Of a stretch of 64,000 bases of DNA, positions 1-12,109 are shown in pieces. Location of the stretch: assembly GCA_930367205.1 (NCBI GenBank), contig OV884012.1, forward strand, positions 51,047,239 to 51,111,238, given 5' to 3'. Below the pieces are notes generated by a model that ran no database searches, was not told the origin of the DNA, and saw only the letters and a program-made list of their open reading frames with translations. This DNA is from Acanthosoma haemorrhoidale. Its lineage: Eukaryota; Arthropoda; Insecta; Hemiptera; Acanthosomatidae. Position 1 is the stretch's first letter. Each line of letters begins with the position of its first letter. Both the position numbers and the translations under genes were made by a program.

Positions 1-2
1 GG

Positions 3-2237
3 TGGAGCAGTACGAGGGCTAACGCCCTCGGCCGTTACATCACAAAGACACCATTTACGGTCATCCACCCAGGATTGCCAACCTTCCGTCACTTCGTGAA
101 CCCCGACAGGACCTCCACGCCCGATCTACTCCTGACTCAACAGCCACACCGAGTCACTGGGTGCTCCGCCTTGGACTTTACCACCTCCGACCATCGGCCT
201 GTGCTCTACGAACTAGAAGGCGACATGCCAGAGCCGCCTGCTTCTAGATACAGGTACGATGAGGCCAAGTGGGACCTCTACAAGCATCTCATCAAGACCG
301 AATTGCCCACAATTGCGCCCCTGAGACACACTTGGGACATAGATTACGCTAGCTATCAGCTACAGAACGTCATCGATCGAGCTGCCGATGCATCGATCCC
401 GACATTTTCTCCGAAGCCCCCTTCTCTGAGAAAACCTCCGGATCACATCCTACAACTGATTAGACAGCGTAATAACATCAAGAACAGGTGGTTTAGGACC
501 AAAAACAGGGACCTAAAACCGGTTTTAAATGCTCTCACAAACCTAGTTAAGTCCCTGATGGCCCAGTGGAAAAATTCGATTTGGGAAGATCGCCTCACCA
601 GTCTCCACGGTGACCACAAGCAATTGTGGAAGCTTGTGAAGACCTGCAGGTCCAAAAAGAACGGTGTAAGGCTGGCCGTAAACGGGCAGTTCATTCCCAC
701 CACCGAGCAAGCGGACATCTTGGCGGCCCATTATGAGGAAGTCAGTCGTGGCCAGGGACAGCCAATAAGAGCCCTCGACCCTCCCTCCCCCACCCTCCCC
801 ACCACAACCGAAATCTACACCTCACACCGGCAATGCGCTGCATTCATTCGAAGAACGACCGGCAAGAAGGCCCCAGGTCAGGATTCCATCCAGAACATCC
901 TGCTCAAGCAGCTGCCGAGGAAAGGAATCTCATTCATAACGAACGTGTTGAACTCCTGCTTCAGGCTGCACTATTTCCCCCAGAACTGGAAGCACGCTGT
1001 AGTGGTCCCCCTTCTGAAACCAGCGAAAAGCGGTTATGAGCCATCTCATTACCGACCCATCAGTCTGCTGACTCAACTCTCGAAGCTGTTCGAGAGAATC
1101 ATCCACGTACATCTCTCAGGGCACTGCGAGTCACACGAAGTCATCCCACCAGAGCAGACTGGTTTCAGCACAGGCTTAAGTGCGAACAACAACCTGGTGA
1201 GATTGCAACACCACGTCGCATCGAACGTCCGGAGCAACAGAGCTACCGCTATGATTTCACTGGACTGTTCGAAAGCTTTCGACTCTGTCGACCACTACAT
1301 CCTACTCCAACGTCTGAGGGAATATGAATTCTCGGATCAGCTGCAGAACCTGATGAGATCCTATCTTACAGGCAGAACTTTTTCGGTTCGTATAGGCACT
1401 ACGTCTACGACCCGAAGAAATTACACTGCCGGTGTCCCCCAAGGATCGGTGCTAGGCCCCCTGCTGTTCAACATTTACACCGCCCACATCGTAGGAGCCT
1501 CGTACCCCAACTGCGAGGTATCGGCTTATGCAGACGACATTGGTGTTTACAGCACTAGCATCAATCCCACCAGAGCCCTGGAATTCGCTGAGAGCGCCAG
1601 TCAACAGATCGCCGAGAAACTCGATGCCGTCCACATTAAAGTCAACCCGGCCAAGACGCAAGGAATTATATTCAGCTATAAATCCGGAAAAAAGAAGCTC
1701 CCGAAATCCTTCGTCTTAGACGGCAAAGAGTGCCATGTAAGCAACAAGCTATGCTACCTTGGGATCACCCTCGGTAGACACTTGTCGTTCACAACACATC
1801 TCGGCAAGAAGTTAAAGAGTGTTAGGAAGAAATTCTTCAGCCTCGGACACCTACTTCACAGCCCGGCTTTATCGGTACGCCTCAAGCTGCTGATATACCA
1901 GAGCGTCCTAAGACCTGCTTTGATGTATGGGACCCCTCTCTTCAAGTATCTGACTCCTAACACTCTCAAAACGCTCCAGCAATTTCAGAACAGAGTTCTC
2001 CGCACCTCCCTCAAACATACCCCGTTCGACCGAATGAAGGCAGACGAGATGCATAAAAAATTTGAAGTGCTCACCATTCAAGATTTCATCAAGAGAAGAC
2101 ACATCAAATTTTTTGACTCACTCCGACACAGCCACAACCCACTATTCTCCGACCTTCAACCACCACCAATGCCCGTCAGATGGAAGCACTGCTGGACCGC
2201 TGAAGCCTGGAGACAGATGGACGTGATCGAACCCTAG
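3..2237 (+). CDS. Jockey-clade non-LTR retrotransposon ORF2 (3' part; endonuclease end plus reverse transcriptase)
   Basis: The frame is open from the left edge, so the true start lies outside the window; the TTG at 75 is not a start. About 744 codons remain. Residues 25-70 are the end of an APE-type endonuclease, with a DLLL motif and an SDHRPV motif. Then come a linker and a full reverse transcriptase: YRPISLL, a D-x-SKAFDSVDH motif near residue 420, GVPQGSVLGPLLFN near 477, and the catalytic AYADD box with YADD near residue 509 (nt 1527-1538). The C-terminal region is the usual Jockey thumb domain, ending at TAG before the 3' UTR. There is no stop or frameshift anywhere, unlike most other elements here. 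The product would nick target DNA and copy element RNA at that site. The high GC content contrasts with the AT-rich flank. The Jockey clade is assigned from motifs only. Confidence 0.93.
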   Translation, partial: WSSTRANALGRYITKTPFTVIHPGLPTFRHFVNPDRTSTPDLLLTQQPHRVTGCSALDFTTSDHRPVLYELEGDMPEPPASRYRYDEAKWDLYKHLIKTELPTIAPLRHTWDIDYASYQLQNVIDRAADASIPTFSPKPPSLRKPPDHILQLIRQRNNIKNRWFRTKNRDLKPVLNALTNLVKSLMAQWKNSIWEDRLTSLHGDHKQLWKLVKTCRSKKNGVRLAVNGQFIPTTEQADILAAHYEEVSRGQGQPIRALDPPSPTLPTTTEIYTSHRQCAAFIRRTTGKKAPGQDSIQNILLKQLPRKGISFITNVLNSCFRLHYFPQNWKHAVVVPLLKPAKSGYEPSHYRPISLLTQLSKLFERIIHVHLSGHCESHEVIPPEQTGFSTGLSANNNLVRLQHHVASNVRSNRATAMISLDCSKAFDSVDHYILLQRLREYEFSDQLQNLMRSYLTGRTFSVRIGTTSTTRRNYTAGVPQGSVLGPLLFNIYTAHIVGASYPNCEVSAYADDIGVYSTSINPTRALEFAESASQQIAEKLDAVHIKVNPAKTQGIIFSYKSGKKKLPKSFVLDGKECHVSNKLCYLGITLGRHLSFTTHLGKKLKSVRKKFFSLGHLLHSPALSVRLKLLIYQSVLRPALMYGTPLFKYLTPNTLKTLQQFQNRVLRTSLKHTPFDRMKADEMHKKFEVLTIQDFIKRRHIKFFDSLRHSHNPLFSDLQPPPMPVRWKHCWTAEAWRQMDVIEP

Positions 2238-2600
2238 CCCCCTGACGGAGACTGAAGATCAACACCCAGCCAAGAGATCGAGGCCGATCTCCGAAGCTAC
2301 AAGACCCCATCTACCTGTTTAAGCAGGGTCGACCTTCCGGCCGAGAGGCCGACTTATTTCAGGCCCCTGCCGGGGCTGGCCAGGCTTGACCTGGCCGACT
2401 ACAAACCCTTGCCTAGGTACCCCTAGGCTCCACCCTCGGTAGACTCTCACTACCTTCCTGATTCCACCCGCCTCCTTTAGGCGTTCCACACCCTATATCC
2501 TTCTCATACATCCTTCAAATGGGGGACTCCCCTTAGTGAAAGGCACTCATTAGCCCAAAATAATTTTCCCACATCCTATTTTATAAGTTTGAGAGCTAAG

Positions 2601-2630
<30 letters not shown>
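2238..2630 (+). mobile_element. 3' UTR and poly(A) tail of the Jockey element
   Basis: GC-rich 3' UTR of about 360 bases follows the ORF2 stop, then 30 uninterrupted A residues at 2601-2630 mark the 3' end of the insertion. Four short perfect stem-loops sit in a row at 2338-2427. The last 85 bases or so (2515-2600) recur at 36898-36990, which confirms the element boundary. The upstream target-site duplication is outside the window. Confidence 0.88.
2338..2427 (+). promoter_or_regulatory. Cluster of four stem-loops in the Jockey 3' UTR
   Basis: Four perfect inverted repeats follow each other. At 2338-2351 a 5-bp stem closes a GAGA (GNRA-type) loop. At 2363-2376 a GCCCC/GGGGC stem closes a 4-base loop. 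At 2378-2396 a GGCCAGG/CCTGGCC stem closes a 5-base loop. At 2412-2427 a CCTAGG/CCTAGG stem closes a 4-base loop. The structures are visible in the sequence; a role in recognition by the element's own RT is an inference. Confidence 0.55.
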
Positions 2631-2636
<6 letters not shown>

Positions 2637-4235
2637 TTGAATAAACGGTATATCGGCTTCAATCATTGGTTCAAAGTTTCAGATAAAAAAAAAAGCAATT
2701 ATTATAAAATCAAATATATTCAACTTACATTTCTCAAGGGACGTTCTCATATTCCAGAGATCTCTTTCTAGCTTTTTTTTTTTTTATGCTCTAACATGAG
2801 AAAAGTCAGCTGATAATCTTCTAATTGACTTAGATGTGCAATTATTAGTTAAACAATGCAACGTAGTTGTCTATTAATTATAAGGGGTTATGCAAGGGTT
2901 CCTTTACCATTTACTAACCTTACCACATAGACTTTATTAATCAAAGGCTTTGAGCTCTTGATTATTTCCGGGATGGCATTACGAATGAGTATACAATAGA
3001 ATATAGTTTAGTTTGTCTTTGTTAATTAATTCACAACTCTAATTTGAGTAGCCACTCAAAGTATTATTGTAGTATGAATATCATTTTGAAGAACGGTAAA
3101 AAAAATAATTTATTACCCACTGTATCAAGTCTATTTTTTTTCTACTACAATTTGTCTACATAAAATAACAAAAATAAAATACAAATAAGTTTTTAATTAT
3201 ACCATATCTCTGTCATAAATCATTGTGTTATCAATCTGTCATCATAAATACAATGTGTATTTAATAATTATACTCTTTCATTTTTCTACTTTTTACTACT
3301 AATTCCTAAAGTTGAAAAACTGTCAGTAGTACCTGCAAGTAACATTTGCACCATCAAACTATCAAAAAATCACATGCGACTAACGGAAAGTTAAATTAAA
3401 TAGCACGTGTGTCCAATTCGGAGAGTCGACATGTGTCTAACACAGTCAAAGACTTATGAACACCGAAAACTCGGCAATAAGTTCATAACCCGGTGATTTA
3501 AGTTTTTACAGGCATTTGATTTCATGAATGACTTCTGTAGCTTTAAATGTTTTTGATGTACTTAAATATTTGTCAATCTAAGGAGTTGAAATTTCCATGT
3601 AATCAAAAAATGAACGGCCTTCATTAATACTATATTTAGTACAATTACTTATAGCGTCATCTGAAAGGGTAGTCGAACTCTGCATAATCGCACTCAACAC
3701 GATCATAGTTTGATCAGGAGTTCTTATAATCCATAAACCAGATGTTTCTGACAAATATTACATACTGTTTAATCGTTATGAGTTATTATAATGACAATGA
3801 GGTTTTATTGCAAAACAAAAAATCCAGTCGTGAGTTGCATCGCATAATAAATGGTCCTTTCGCTGGCATACAGTTGGGAGCATGGTTTGATAGAACAGAA
3901 GTAATGACGTTTTTGAATTATAGTCCATTTCATAGGCTATCCAATTCATAGGACAATACTTCAATTACTTCAATTGAAGTAATAAATTGGCTCGTTATAA
4001 AAATGAAAATAGTATGATATAGTGAACATCGAGTTCGAAAAAACTGTTTCATATTTCCACACAAAACAAGTAGCTACAATATACAAGATAAACAAAATTA
4101 CCCAACTTCGAAGGCTTTTTTGAATCACCAATATTGGGTACCCCCTGTCCCAATTAGGAGTTGTAGTAACTTTTATATTGTCAAGCAGTATTGCAGAAGT
4201 TGACACTATTGCGGCCTAATGGTCGAAAGTGTGGT
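2631..4235. other. AT-rich non-coding stretch
   Basis: No coding signal is visible. ORFs are short and of random composition. The one notable structure is a perfect 18-bp palindrome at 3965-3982. Confidence 0.6.
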
Positions 4236-4403
4236 TTAAACAGAATGGCTGAGGAGGGCCGCTTTTATCCGACTTGAAATTCTTGCCGTTTCCTCGAGAG
4301 AGCCCTCATAATCCCAGCTAATGACTACATCCGAGAGCTTGGCGGTAGATTTTCTCTCATCTGCCTCTTCTTCAAGCTGTCGTTTCTTTTTTATCTTTCG
4401 TCT
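4236..4403 (-). other. Short open segment of charged composition, possible exon or ORF1 remnant
   Basis: On the minus strand 55 codons between two stops read as a lysine/arginine- and glutamate-rich stretch (including RQLEEEADERKSTAKL) followed by a mixed segment (SWDYEGSLEETARISS). There is no ATG at the upstream end, so it would have to be an internal or terminal exon or a broken gag-like fragment. Its composition looks more protein-like than the random ORFs around it. An ATTGCGGCCT sequence occurs on both sides of the segment (near 4209 and 4488). No family was recognised. Confidence 0.22.
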
Positions 4404-6364
4404 TTACTTTTTAATAGTTTAGCAGCTAGCGGGCTCCCCTAGTCCATAACGCGGCATGGAACTTTCACGACGGTCATATTGCGGCCTTTTGTGAATCTTT
4501 TAACCGAGTCCAAATATAGAAGTTCTACTTTTCATCAGTTATCGACTAATCGTCTTTCGTTAGCCCGTGTGTATATGTCGACTCCCTTCGTCCCATATTG
4601 TGCCTATTTAGGAACCTAATGATCCGGTTGCTCTATATCTGACATTTACACTCAAAAAAAATTTCAATGATATATGAGCTATAATGATAAGATATAATGA
4701 TATAAGATCCACTTTCTGTATCTGCACCTGAATCTTAGTTATTAGCACACTGACTGAAAGTGGCTCACTAAAGGACTATAAATTGAATGTAGAAGTAGCA
4801 AACCCGGGTTAGATAACCGAAACTAAGGAGGAATCGTCCTAGTGTTAACAACGCATTCGACAGGCCTTTATAAGGTGCCTTACACTTTCTGCCCTGCGAA
4901 GGAAAGTCATATGTATATTGCTTTGTCATAAGTCACTTTGGAAAACTTTCCACGAATCAGAAAAAAAAAAATGATGGAAGAACAGTATACGTTATCACCC
5001 AACTACATATTGGAAGAAACTATCACAGCTGAAAAATCATGCTTCCCGGATGAAATCTCACAGCCAGGTCAGCAAAATCGTACAATAGATCATACATTTT
5101 TATTTCTCGTCGACAAAAACGAAAACTTTCAAAAGCAGAGACGTCTCATGAGTCGTTGAAACTATTGAAATAAGCAACGGTGGCAGTATAAGTTGAAGAA
5201 ACGAGTAAGAACTATGAACTGAAAGTCTCACACTAGCAAGGCGATAAAACAAAAAAAAAATGTCTCTCAAAGCAGTTCAGAATACATTTTTTTTAAAATA
5301 CCTTTATTAGAACTACATGGTTCATCTATTAGACACTACTTGTACGATGATTCAATCATATTTAAATATAAATGATATACTAGTACATTTTAAGAAAACA
5401 AAATAATAAAATACAAAAAATAAAGTATAGTTTAATAATGAATAATTAAGAAATTTAACTCACTGTCGTCTATGAGGTCAGCGAATTCGTTTTACTCTTA
5501 AAAGTCACCATTGGGTATACTCTGGTTCCAAATACGTCATATGCCATATTTTAATATTACCAGACATTAAAGTTTCTAATTAGTAGGATATCGAATAAAT
5601 ATTCTCAATAGTAGAGTATACAAAATATGGAAGAATTCGCGCCGTCCCTAGTAAACCACTGACTAGGTTGTGTATTAGCAAACAACATCTAGGAGACTAA
5701 TTAAGACCCGGACCATAAGAAACATAAGCTCAAGACGAAAATAAAATGTATCGGACAAATCGGTCTTTACCGGCTCATTCCTTTCGATGACCCTAAAGCC
5801 CTTTGTCTTGCCATTCCTGGAAGACAGAACACCATTTGTCAATAGGCTGCCCGTTGGACAGTCCTAAAAGAGACCATATTTATGCCAGTGCCATAAACGT
5901 CATATTGAAAATCCCAATAATTGGAAATATTGATTCCATCACAGTAGAAAAAATGCGGAACTCTGTACTTTCCTAGAATCATAGATCAGTGCTATCAAGT
6001 ATTAATCATATAGTAACTAATGTCAATCAAGAAGTATATAATAAATCAAAAATAATAGGGAGATGTTTTATTTAAATATTCAGATATTTGAAGTCACTTC
6101 ATATATATAACAAACTTAGAACAACTAGTTTTCACAATAGTAACGAACACTAAACTTACTTGTGATAATGAATAAATTAATGTTTTATTGAGCATCATTG
6201 TTTGAGTTTGCCTATGATTAAAAAAAAAAATACATACATATATACAATAATTGATATCAAACATTACTGCACTCTGTCTGATATTGTTTAAATAAGTACA
6301 TTATTGACAAATGTCGTGCACAAAGGCCCATCTGACAAATCCTAAACTCCATCAGTACAGATGA
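4404..6364. other. AT-rich non-coding stretch
   Basis: Nothing supportable was seen. A 73-codon ORF at 4938-5159 has low-complexity flanks and no recognisable domain. Confidence 0.55.
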
Positions 6365-6600
6365 ACTTGTAAAGCTTGTGTCACGCCTGGGGAGAAGAAA
6401 CCTATCAGTACTTTTGGCGGTGGCCAGCCCCCGGAGATGAGATGGGCTTGCCTCTCCCCTAGAGACAGTGTCCGCTGTGGATTAGAGGTGATGCAGACCT
6501 CCATTTCTCACCCACAGCGTGTCTTCCATTCCACCTAAATCCTAGTCCCTGGGGTACTTAGATGGTCCGGTCGTCACCTATTCAGGGACAGAAATAAATT
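6365..6600. other. GC-rich island ending in an ATT-rich tail, probable element remnant
   Basis: About 235 bases of clearly higher GC content sit in AT-rich DNA and stop abruptly at AAATAAATTATTATT. A GC-rich body with a short ATT/TAA tail resembles the 3' end of I/LOA- or RTE-type elements. No protein homology was found in any frame, so the identity is inferred from composition only. Confidence 0.25.
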
Positions 6601-6773
6601 ATTATTCTCACAACTCTAGAAGATTTTATTATGATTAATTTTGGACTTGTATCTAATTGATTGCTTAGAGAAACCTAGAATGTAAGGTATATAGAATTAT
6701 TAATTAAGATGTAGTGAAACTCATTTCATTCAAAGACTGCACTGAATAAAAAAAGTGACGAGAGAAATAGAAT

Positions 6774-6785
6774 GAGAGAGAGAAT

Positions 6786-6825
<40 letters not shown>
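6774..6825. repeat. (GA)n microsatellite
   Basis: Imperfect then perfect GA dinucleotide array; the uninterrupted core runs from about 6788 to 6825. Confidence 0.95.
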
Positions 6826-6829
<4 letters not shown>

Positions 6830-7570
6830 TTCTGGTTTCGAGTTTCATGGTTCGTCTGTCTGTTTGGCCAGTGTCCCTAAGCCACCCCCGGGGGTCCTGA
6901 CCATGGCTTCGTCACCTTTTTGTTTATAGTGGGAGCTATATGTATATACATACATGATTTGGTCGATTATTTTTTATATATACTTATAGATCCTGGTAAA
7001 TCTTACATGTTAAAAACTAGCCGAGAGGACTAGTAACCTCTCTTATTATTTGATTATATTAACATTTAAAAATATAGTGATAAGGAAACAACGATTGAAT
7101 GTGATGGCATCCAATAAACTTTTCAGACTAAAGGAAATGAGACTAATTATATAATGAAAGAGAAAAGGGTACTAGTTAGCTGTATGGCCAACGTTCACAA
7201 AACATGCGTTTGTGAGCAAATTGGTTACCGATCACCCACCCGCCTTTAAGTCCATTTAACTAGCGACGGACGAAGGAATGACGTTTTCCTATAGACTACT
7301 TGCGGCCATAGGAATCACTAGTATTACCGAATATAACTTAATGAAAATTTTATTACTTACGGTTAATGGCCTATGGTTTTGCAATGTGCGTGTTTTTTTT
7401 AAGGAACCATATTGTCGACAGACCAATATTTAAGAATTTTGTTTTTTACATTAGCTATTGTATTTCAGAATTATGGAAACAACATTTCATAATATATTAA
7501 CTTACTTGAGATTTTAATAAACGTGTGCATATTCATCTTACAGCAGTTAAGAAAACATCATCAAAGAAAA
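6826..7570. other. AT-rich non-coding stretch
   Basis: No gene or repeat was recognised between the two GA arrays. Confidence 0.55.
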
Positions 7571-7705
<135 letters not shown>

Positions 7706-8839
7706 ATTGAAAAATAGGGTAAAAAAAGTGTAGATAGCAGAGAATATAGCCGGTGATGTGAGAAGGGAGATGGTATCTCCGGGAATAAAAGAGTACTCAT
7801 TAGCAGGATCTGGGCCACATCAACAGCCATCTTTTGTAGCCTCGGTGTACTTATAGATCCTTTTATATTTATAAGTGTCTAGTCCTCCTTACTGACGTAT
7901 AGTTACTAACCTGTACCTACCTCATTACCGTAGAATAATAGAACAAAACAGAAGAACTTGATCCATGTCTTGCACACCCCTCAAATTATTCTAAAAGAGG
8001 TATTTTTGTACTTATAATTCTCTCAACATTAATAAGGCGTCTTTATTAGTGACTTGTAAATACTTATTGTTGTTGTCTTATCTGTTCAATTCGTAATCTT
8101 GTACGAATAAACGATAATGCACATTGTTAAGTCCTGATAAAATTGCCTGTGAGGACCGTAGTGCTACATTATCGTAACCTCCCTAGCAGTGCATTTTGTT
8201 ATCATACAAAACAATGACCCAGATTCATGTAATGGGGCAAAAATATGAAAATATGGCAGAAAAAGCGATTTGAAACTGCGATATTTAAACATCATATTGC
8301 CGGCTGGGCCTTACTACTTTGCATTCATCCCTTAAAAAAATTTTGTAATTAAAGCATGAATTAGCCGTTAAATCAAAATAGAACATGTCTAGGGTTGATA
8401 ATTTAATCCATCTATGTTCACCAAAGGTAATTGTTGTGAGATAGATAAAACAAATAGCTATAAAATATCCACAATCAGGAAAAACAATTTTAATCTCACC
8501 TTCCAGGTTTTATTAGTTTCAATATTTATGCTTGACAAATAACTAATACAAATGATAGTGAACCATGACAATACGATATACGAGGAATATCCTAGCTTAC
8601 AATAATGAACAGAACTACGATAACGCAAATAGATAAAAGCTTAATACAATCCTAACTTCCTACCGAGAATGCATATGAAAACATATGTTCTTGCCTTACA
8701 TATGTACTTAACAAAAATGTACAAATAAAGTATTGGTGAAGGTGAAGAAAAATTATGATTTGCAAAGAACCAGACAAAAAAAATTGCTATCCATTAATGA
8801 TACTCATACCTGCATTTGTTCACTTAAAGACCATCTTCT
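7706..8839. other. AT-rich non-coding stretch
   Basis: Nothing supportable was seen. Confidence 0.55.
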
Positions 8840-9115
8840 TAGTGTATTTCCCACACACACATCCGGTTTATCATATTGTTGGGGTTGTTCCCCTAAGCCC
8901 GGGAAGAAATTCTCCTCCGGGGGAGCAATAAAAGAGGAGTGGATATGATTGTTGGTCAGGATATCCGCGCTACATTGCCTCGGGCAACGCCAAGCCGGCA
9001 CAGGAATAAGGTTGGCGGGGAAATACGGCGGGAAATAACCAATCCCGGGGCTTTTGCTCCGGATCTTGGCAGAAGCACTTTCTCATACTGCTCAGTCAGC
9101 AAATAGAAACGTCCT
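8840..9115. other. GC-rich island, function unknown
   Basis: Moderately GC-rich block in AT-rich surroundings. Near 8910 it contains a TTCTCCTCCGGGGGA sequence that differs by one base from a sequence near 43140, at the edge of another GC-rich island. It could be a decayed transposon, a conserved regulatory block or an exon; no reading frame is convincing. Confidence 0.25.
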
Positions 9116-9167
9116 GTATATATTGTTTATATTTCGGATCATCCCCTAGTCTTAACGACAGCCAAAC

Positions 9168-9228
9168 CCCACAAGTAAGTCTTATATTATTATTATTTTT
9201 ATGTATTATTATTATTACAGACTTGTGG
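9168..9228. repeat. Inverted repeat flanking a TAT-rich core with splice-like edges
   Basis: CCACAAGT at 9169-9176 and ACTTGTGG at 9221-9228 are perfect inverted copies around a TATTATT-rich core. The interior starts with GTAAGT (9175) and ends with TTACAG (9220), so it could also read as a 46-base intron. That length is at the lower limit for animals, and no flanking coding sequence supports splicing. Confidence 0.35.
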
Positions 9229-11394
9229 CCTTAGTTTGACTCCACAATAGATGTGTAAAGTAAGTTTTCGCATTATTATGGAATCGATTCGTAAATATGG
9301 TGTCATAAAACAAGGAATTTTCTGGTAACTTGTTCTTTTTTCATATATTTCAAATGAAAATCATGTGGCACTGCTCTGTTATTTCTCTGCGCTAATACGT
9401 TAAATCTATAATACAAAATAAACAAAATAATAATGAAATAACTGTACAACTAGGAAACGATGTCATGCTTGGTGCATAATTATATCATGCGATGGTTTGA
9501 TACTGTAGGTATATTTCTGTGCTCAGATGGCAAAATGTTATAAATCACTTTTCCTAAAAAAGAGATTTTTTTCACATTCCAGAACCTAAAAGTAGTATAG
9601 TGTTATGAAAAATCAAAGTCTTTTACACGAGTCAACGTATTATTACCAATGATAGTTAGCTAATACTTATATAGTGGTCTATAGTGCTAAGAATCTCCAA
9701 TGTGAAAAAATCTGTTTCTAAGGAAAAGTTCGCTACCTGAGCCCAGATATGATCTATTACCTAATTCAAATTAATAAAAATAGTTAACATTTTAATTGGC
9801 CCGAAAAGTGTTAATAAATCCCATCTAGTGCGAAAAAATAAAATTATTATAAACTAAAATAAGAATAATAGAAATCAAAAATAGGCAAAAGTTTTATAGC
9901 TAGACCTGAAGAAGGAGCCAATTGCGCAGTAAGGGATTTGTAATAAAGAAATGGTATATGGGAATCTTTTGAGGCTACAAGTTGCCTTTTGGGGTATAAG
10001 TATACAGAATATTTCAGGTGTCCATACAGCTAATAACCTGACAGTTGTGTTTATGTTTAGTAACGTTTTATATTTAGTATACTTGTATATTGCAGTGTTT
10101 TTTTAGATACTAAGGAAGGTGCGTTGGTCATGTTGCGTAGGGTTATTAAAGTAGTTTATCAATGCTGATGTTTCCTACTGAAGCTCAATGCTGTAGTCCA
10201 TTAAAACGTATTGGTATACAAATTCCGTTAACTATATATACCATAACATTGATTTATAGAGCCTGTGTGTGGGATAGCTGACCAACGAAGTCGCTGTTTA
10301 TATATACTATGTCCGTTTGCCATTTTGCGATTCAAGAAATAATGTAAAAAATCAATGTTTTTCTCATGTTGTTCAATTTCAGACAGTCAAAGGGGGATAG
10401 AACTTGCTATTTGGGATACTGAGGACTATACTCATTGATACGCTTAACGACTATTCATTTCTTGTCAATGACGTTATAAATTATATTTGGTCTCAAAATC
10501 TCAGACTCAGATATAGCCTCATTAGAGAGGAATAAGAAACGAGATTATTTAGCATCATAATGGAAAGTAATTTTTTTTTTAATGAAAGGGGAAGATGAAA
10601 AGATTATTAACCGAATAAAAAATTAATCAGATGAAAAATAATAAACTGAGATAGTGACGATATTTAATGAGATTTTCGTATTTTAATGAATTCCGGAGGT
10701 TCGAATGAATGTTCCTGAATGTCGAAATCTCCCTTGGTTTGGCTTTGAATTGTTTAAGGGGTTGAAAAAGATTCCCATCCTTTGGTAAAAATTAGCAGGT
10801 TTTTATCAGAGCCTTGCCAGCCTTAAGAAGGATTTAGATAAAGTGACGGTTGAGGGGTTGAATGCTCCTTTCCAGTATCGACAGGGGACGTCTTTTAGAT
10901 TATCTCCATTATCTGGCTCCTTAATATTACCCAAGTGCCACCCTTGGGAAGAGTATTTGTAGGACGGTTTAAGCAAGTTTTTTTTCTGCAGGGCAAGATT
11001 TGCAACGAAGCCCATTTCATGTTTCAACAAACGTTTTTAAGGATAAACGATATTTTACTAATAACTTATTCTGCACCCATTTTCAAGTGTTTTCTACTAA
11101 CGAATAAGTATGTTATCTAAAAAAAAAACGAATAAAATATGCTTGGAGTAGGCGAAGTGGGTTGACATAACGTTCATTAGGAATATAGAAAACGTCTGGA
11201 ATAGGCTTTATATATTGCGCGACGAACCAAAATACGCTTATTAACTTAACATGAAGATGCCATAATGTTTTAAATTCAGGGATTATTAAAGCGAAAGTCG
11301 GGCCGTCACCGTTGGCGAAATGTTTTGATGTCCCTGGTGGTGGAGAAATAGTAAGATGATCTGTCACCTTGACAACGGCTTATTGACGGGGAAA
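9229..11394. other. AT-rich non-coding stretch
   Basis: Nothing supportable was seen. Short ORFs on the minus strand at 10806-11367 show no domain and random composition. Confidence 0.5.
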
Positions 11395-11850
11395 ATCTTT
11401 GATCTAGCTCCAATTTCTTTTGATAGGTGTGTGTTCCCCGAAAGTGCCCTGAGTCCAGGAGAAGAGGTAGATATAGGGTAGGATTTAGGGATTTCTGGTC
11501 AGCCAAGAATTAGGGCTATTATATAGCCAGGCAGCAGCCAATAAGAACCCCGTTTGTTTTGGCCAACAAAAACTGGCTTCACTTGCTGCAGCAGTGACCT
11601 GACGCTCTTAGTGGCGGCTTGAGAACTAGCCGTAGTTCGCTCTTTATTGAGATAAATCATTATTTACAGAGTTTGGTTTTACCGTAGTTCAATGTATGGC
11701 GTTTTTTGACATGTTTTATTTTTCTCTTAAAATACCTCAGTTAAAAGTCAGTGCTCGTGTTGGTTTCCCGTTTTTTTACTTGTTCAATCACTAATATATA
11801 TTTTTATAGTGAGTGCGCGAGCTCCTATAGTTTATTTAGCTCTATAATAT
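11395..11850 (+). repeat. LTR-like dispersed repeat, copy 1
   Basis: The start aligns by eye with 18532 onward and 54413 onward: a CTCCA..TTTGATAGGTGTGTG block followed by a CAGGAGAAGAG block and ATAGGGTAG. A second matching block follows later (CTTTATTG..ATTTACAG..GGTTT). Near 11815-11850 a TTTAGCTCT block resembles the end of the 54413 copy. A TATA-like ATATAG lies in the middle. The presence of three dispersed copies, a TATA-like box and no ORF suggests a solo LTR, but no terminal TG..CA or duplication was established. Confidence 0.4.
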
Positions 11851-12109
11851 TATTATAAATCTAGTATATACCTAAAGATGTAGTTTCGGTAGTCAAATAT
11901 AGAAATTATTTATTTAACATCCTTTTTCCGGGAAAGAAAAATGTTAGGAGCTCCATTGGAATGTTAAATTAAGGCAAACAACCATTCAATCCAAGGGCTT
12001 CCGCATTCAAGGTTGAAGATAAATCCTTAATTACAGATATGAGAATAATATTGAATCGACGGGGACTATTTTTAGAATTTCTTGACCAGGAGACTCCACC
12101 CCACACCAT

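Noticed and set aside
3965..3982. Perfect 18-bp palindrome TTACTTCAATTGAAGTAA
   Set aside because: AT-rich and isolated; palindromes of this kind can arise by chance in 64 kb and nothing nearby gives it a role.
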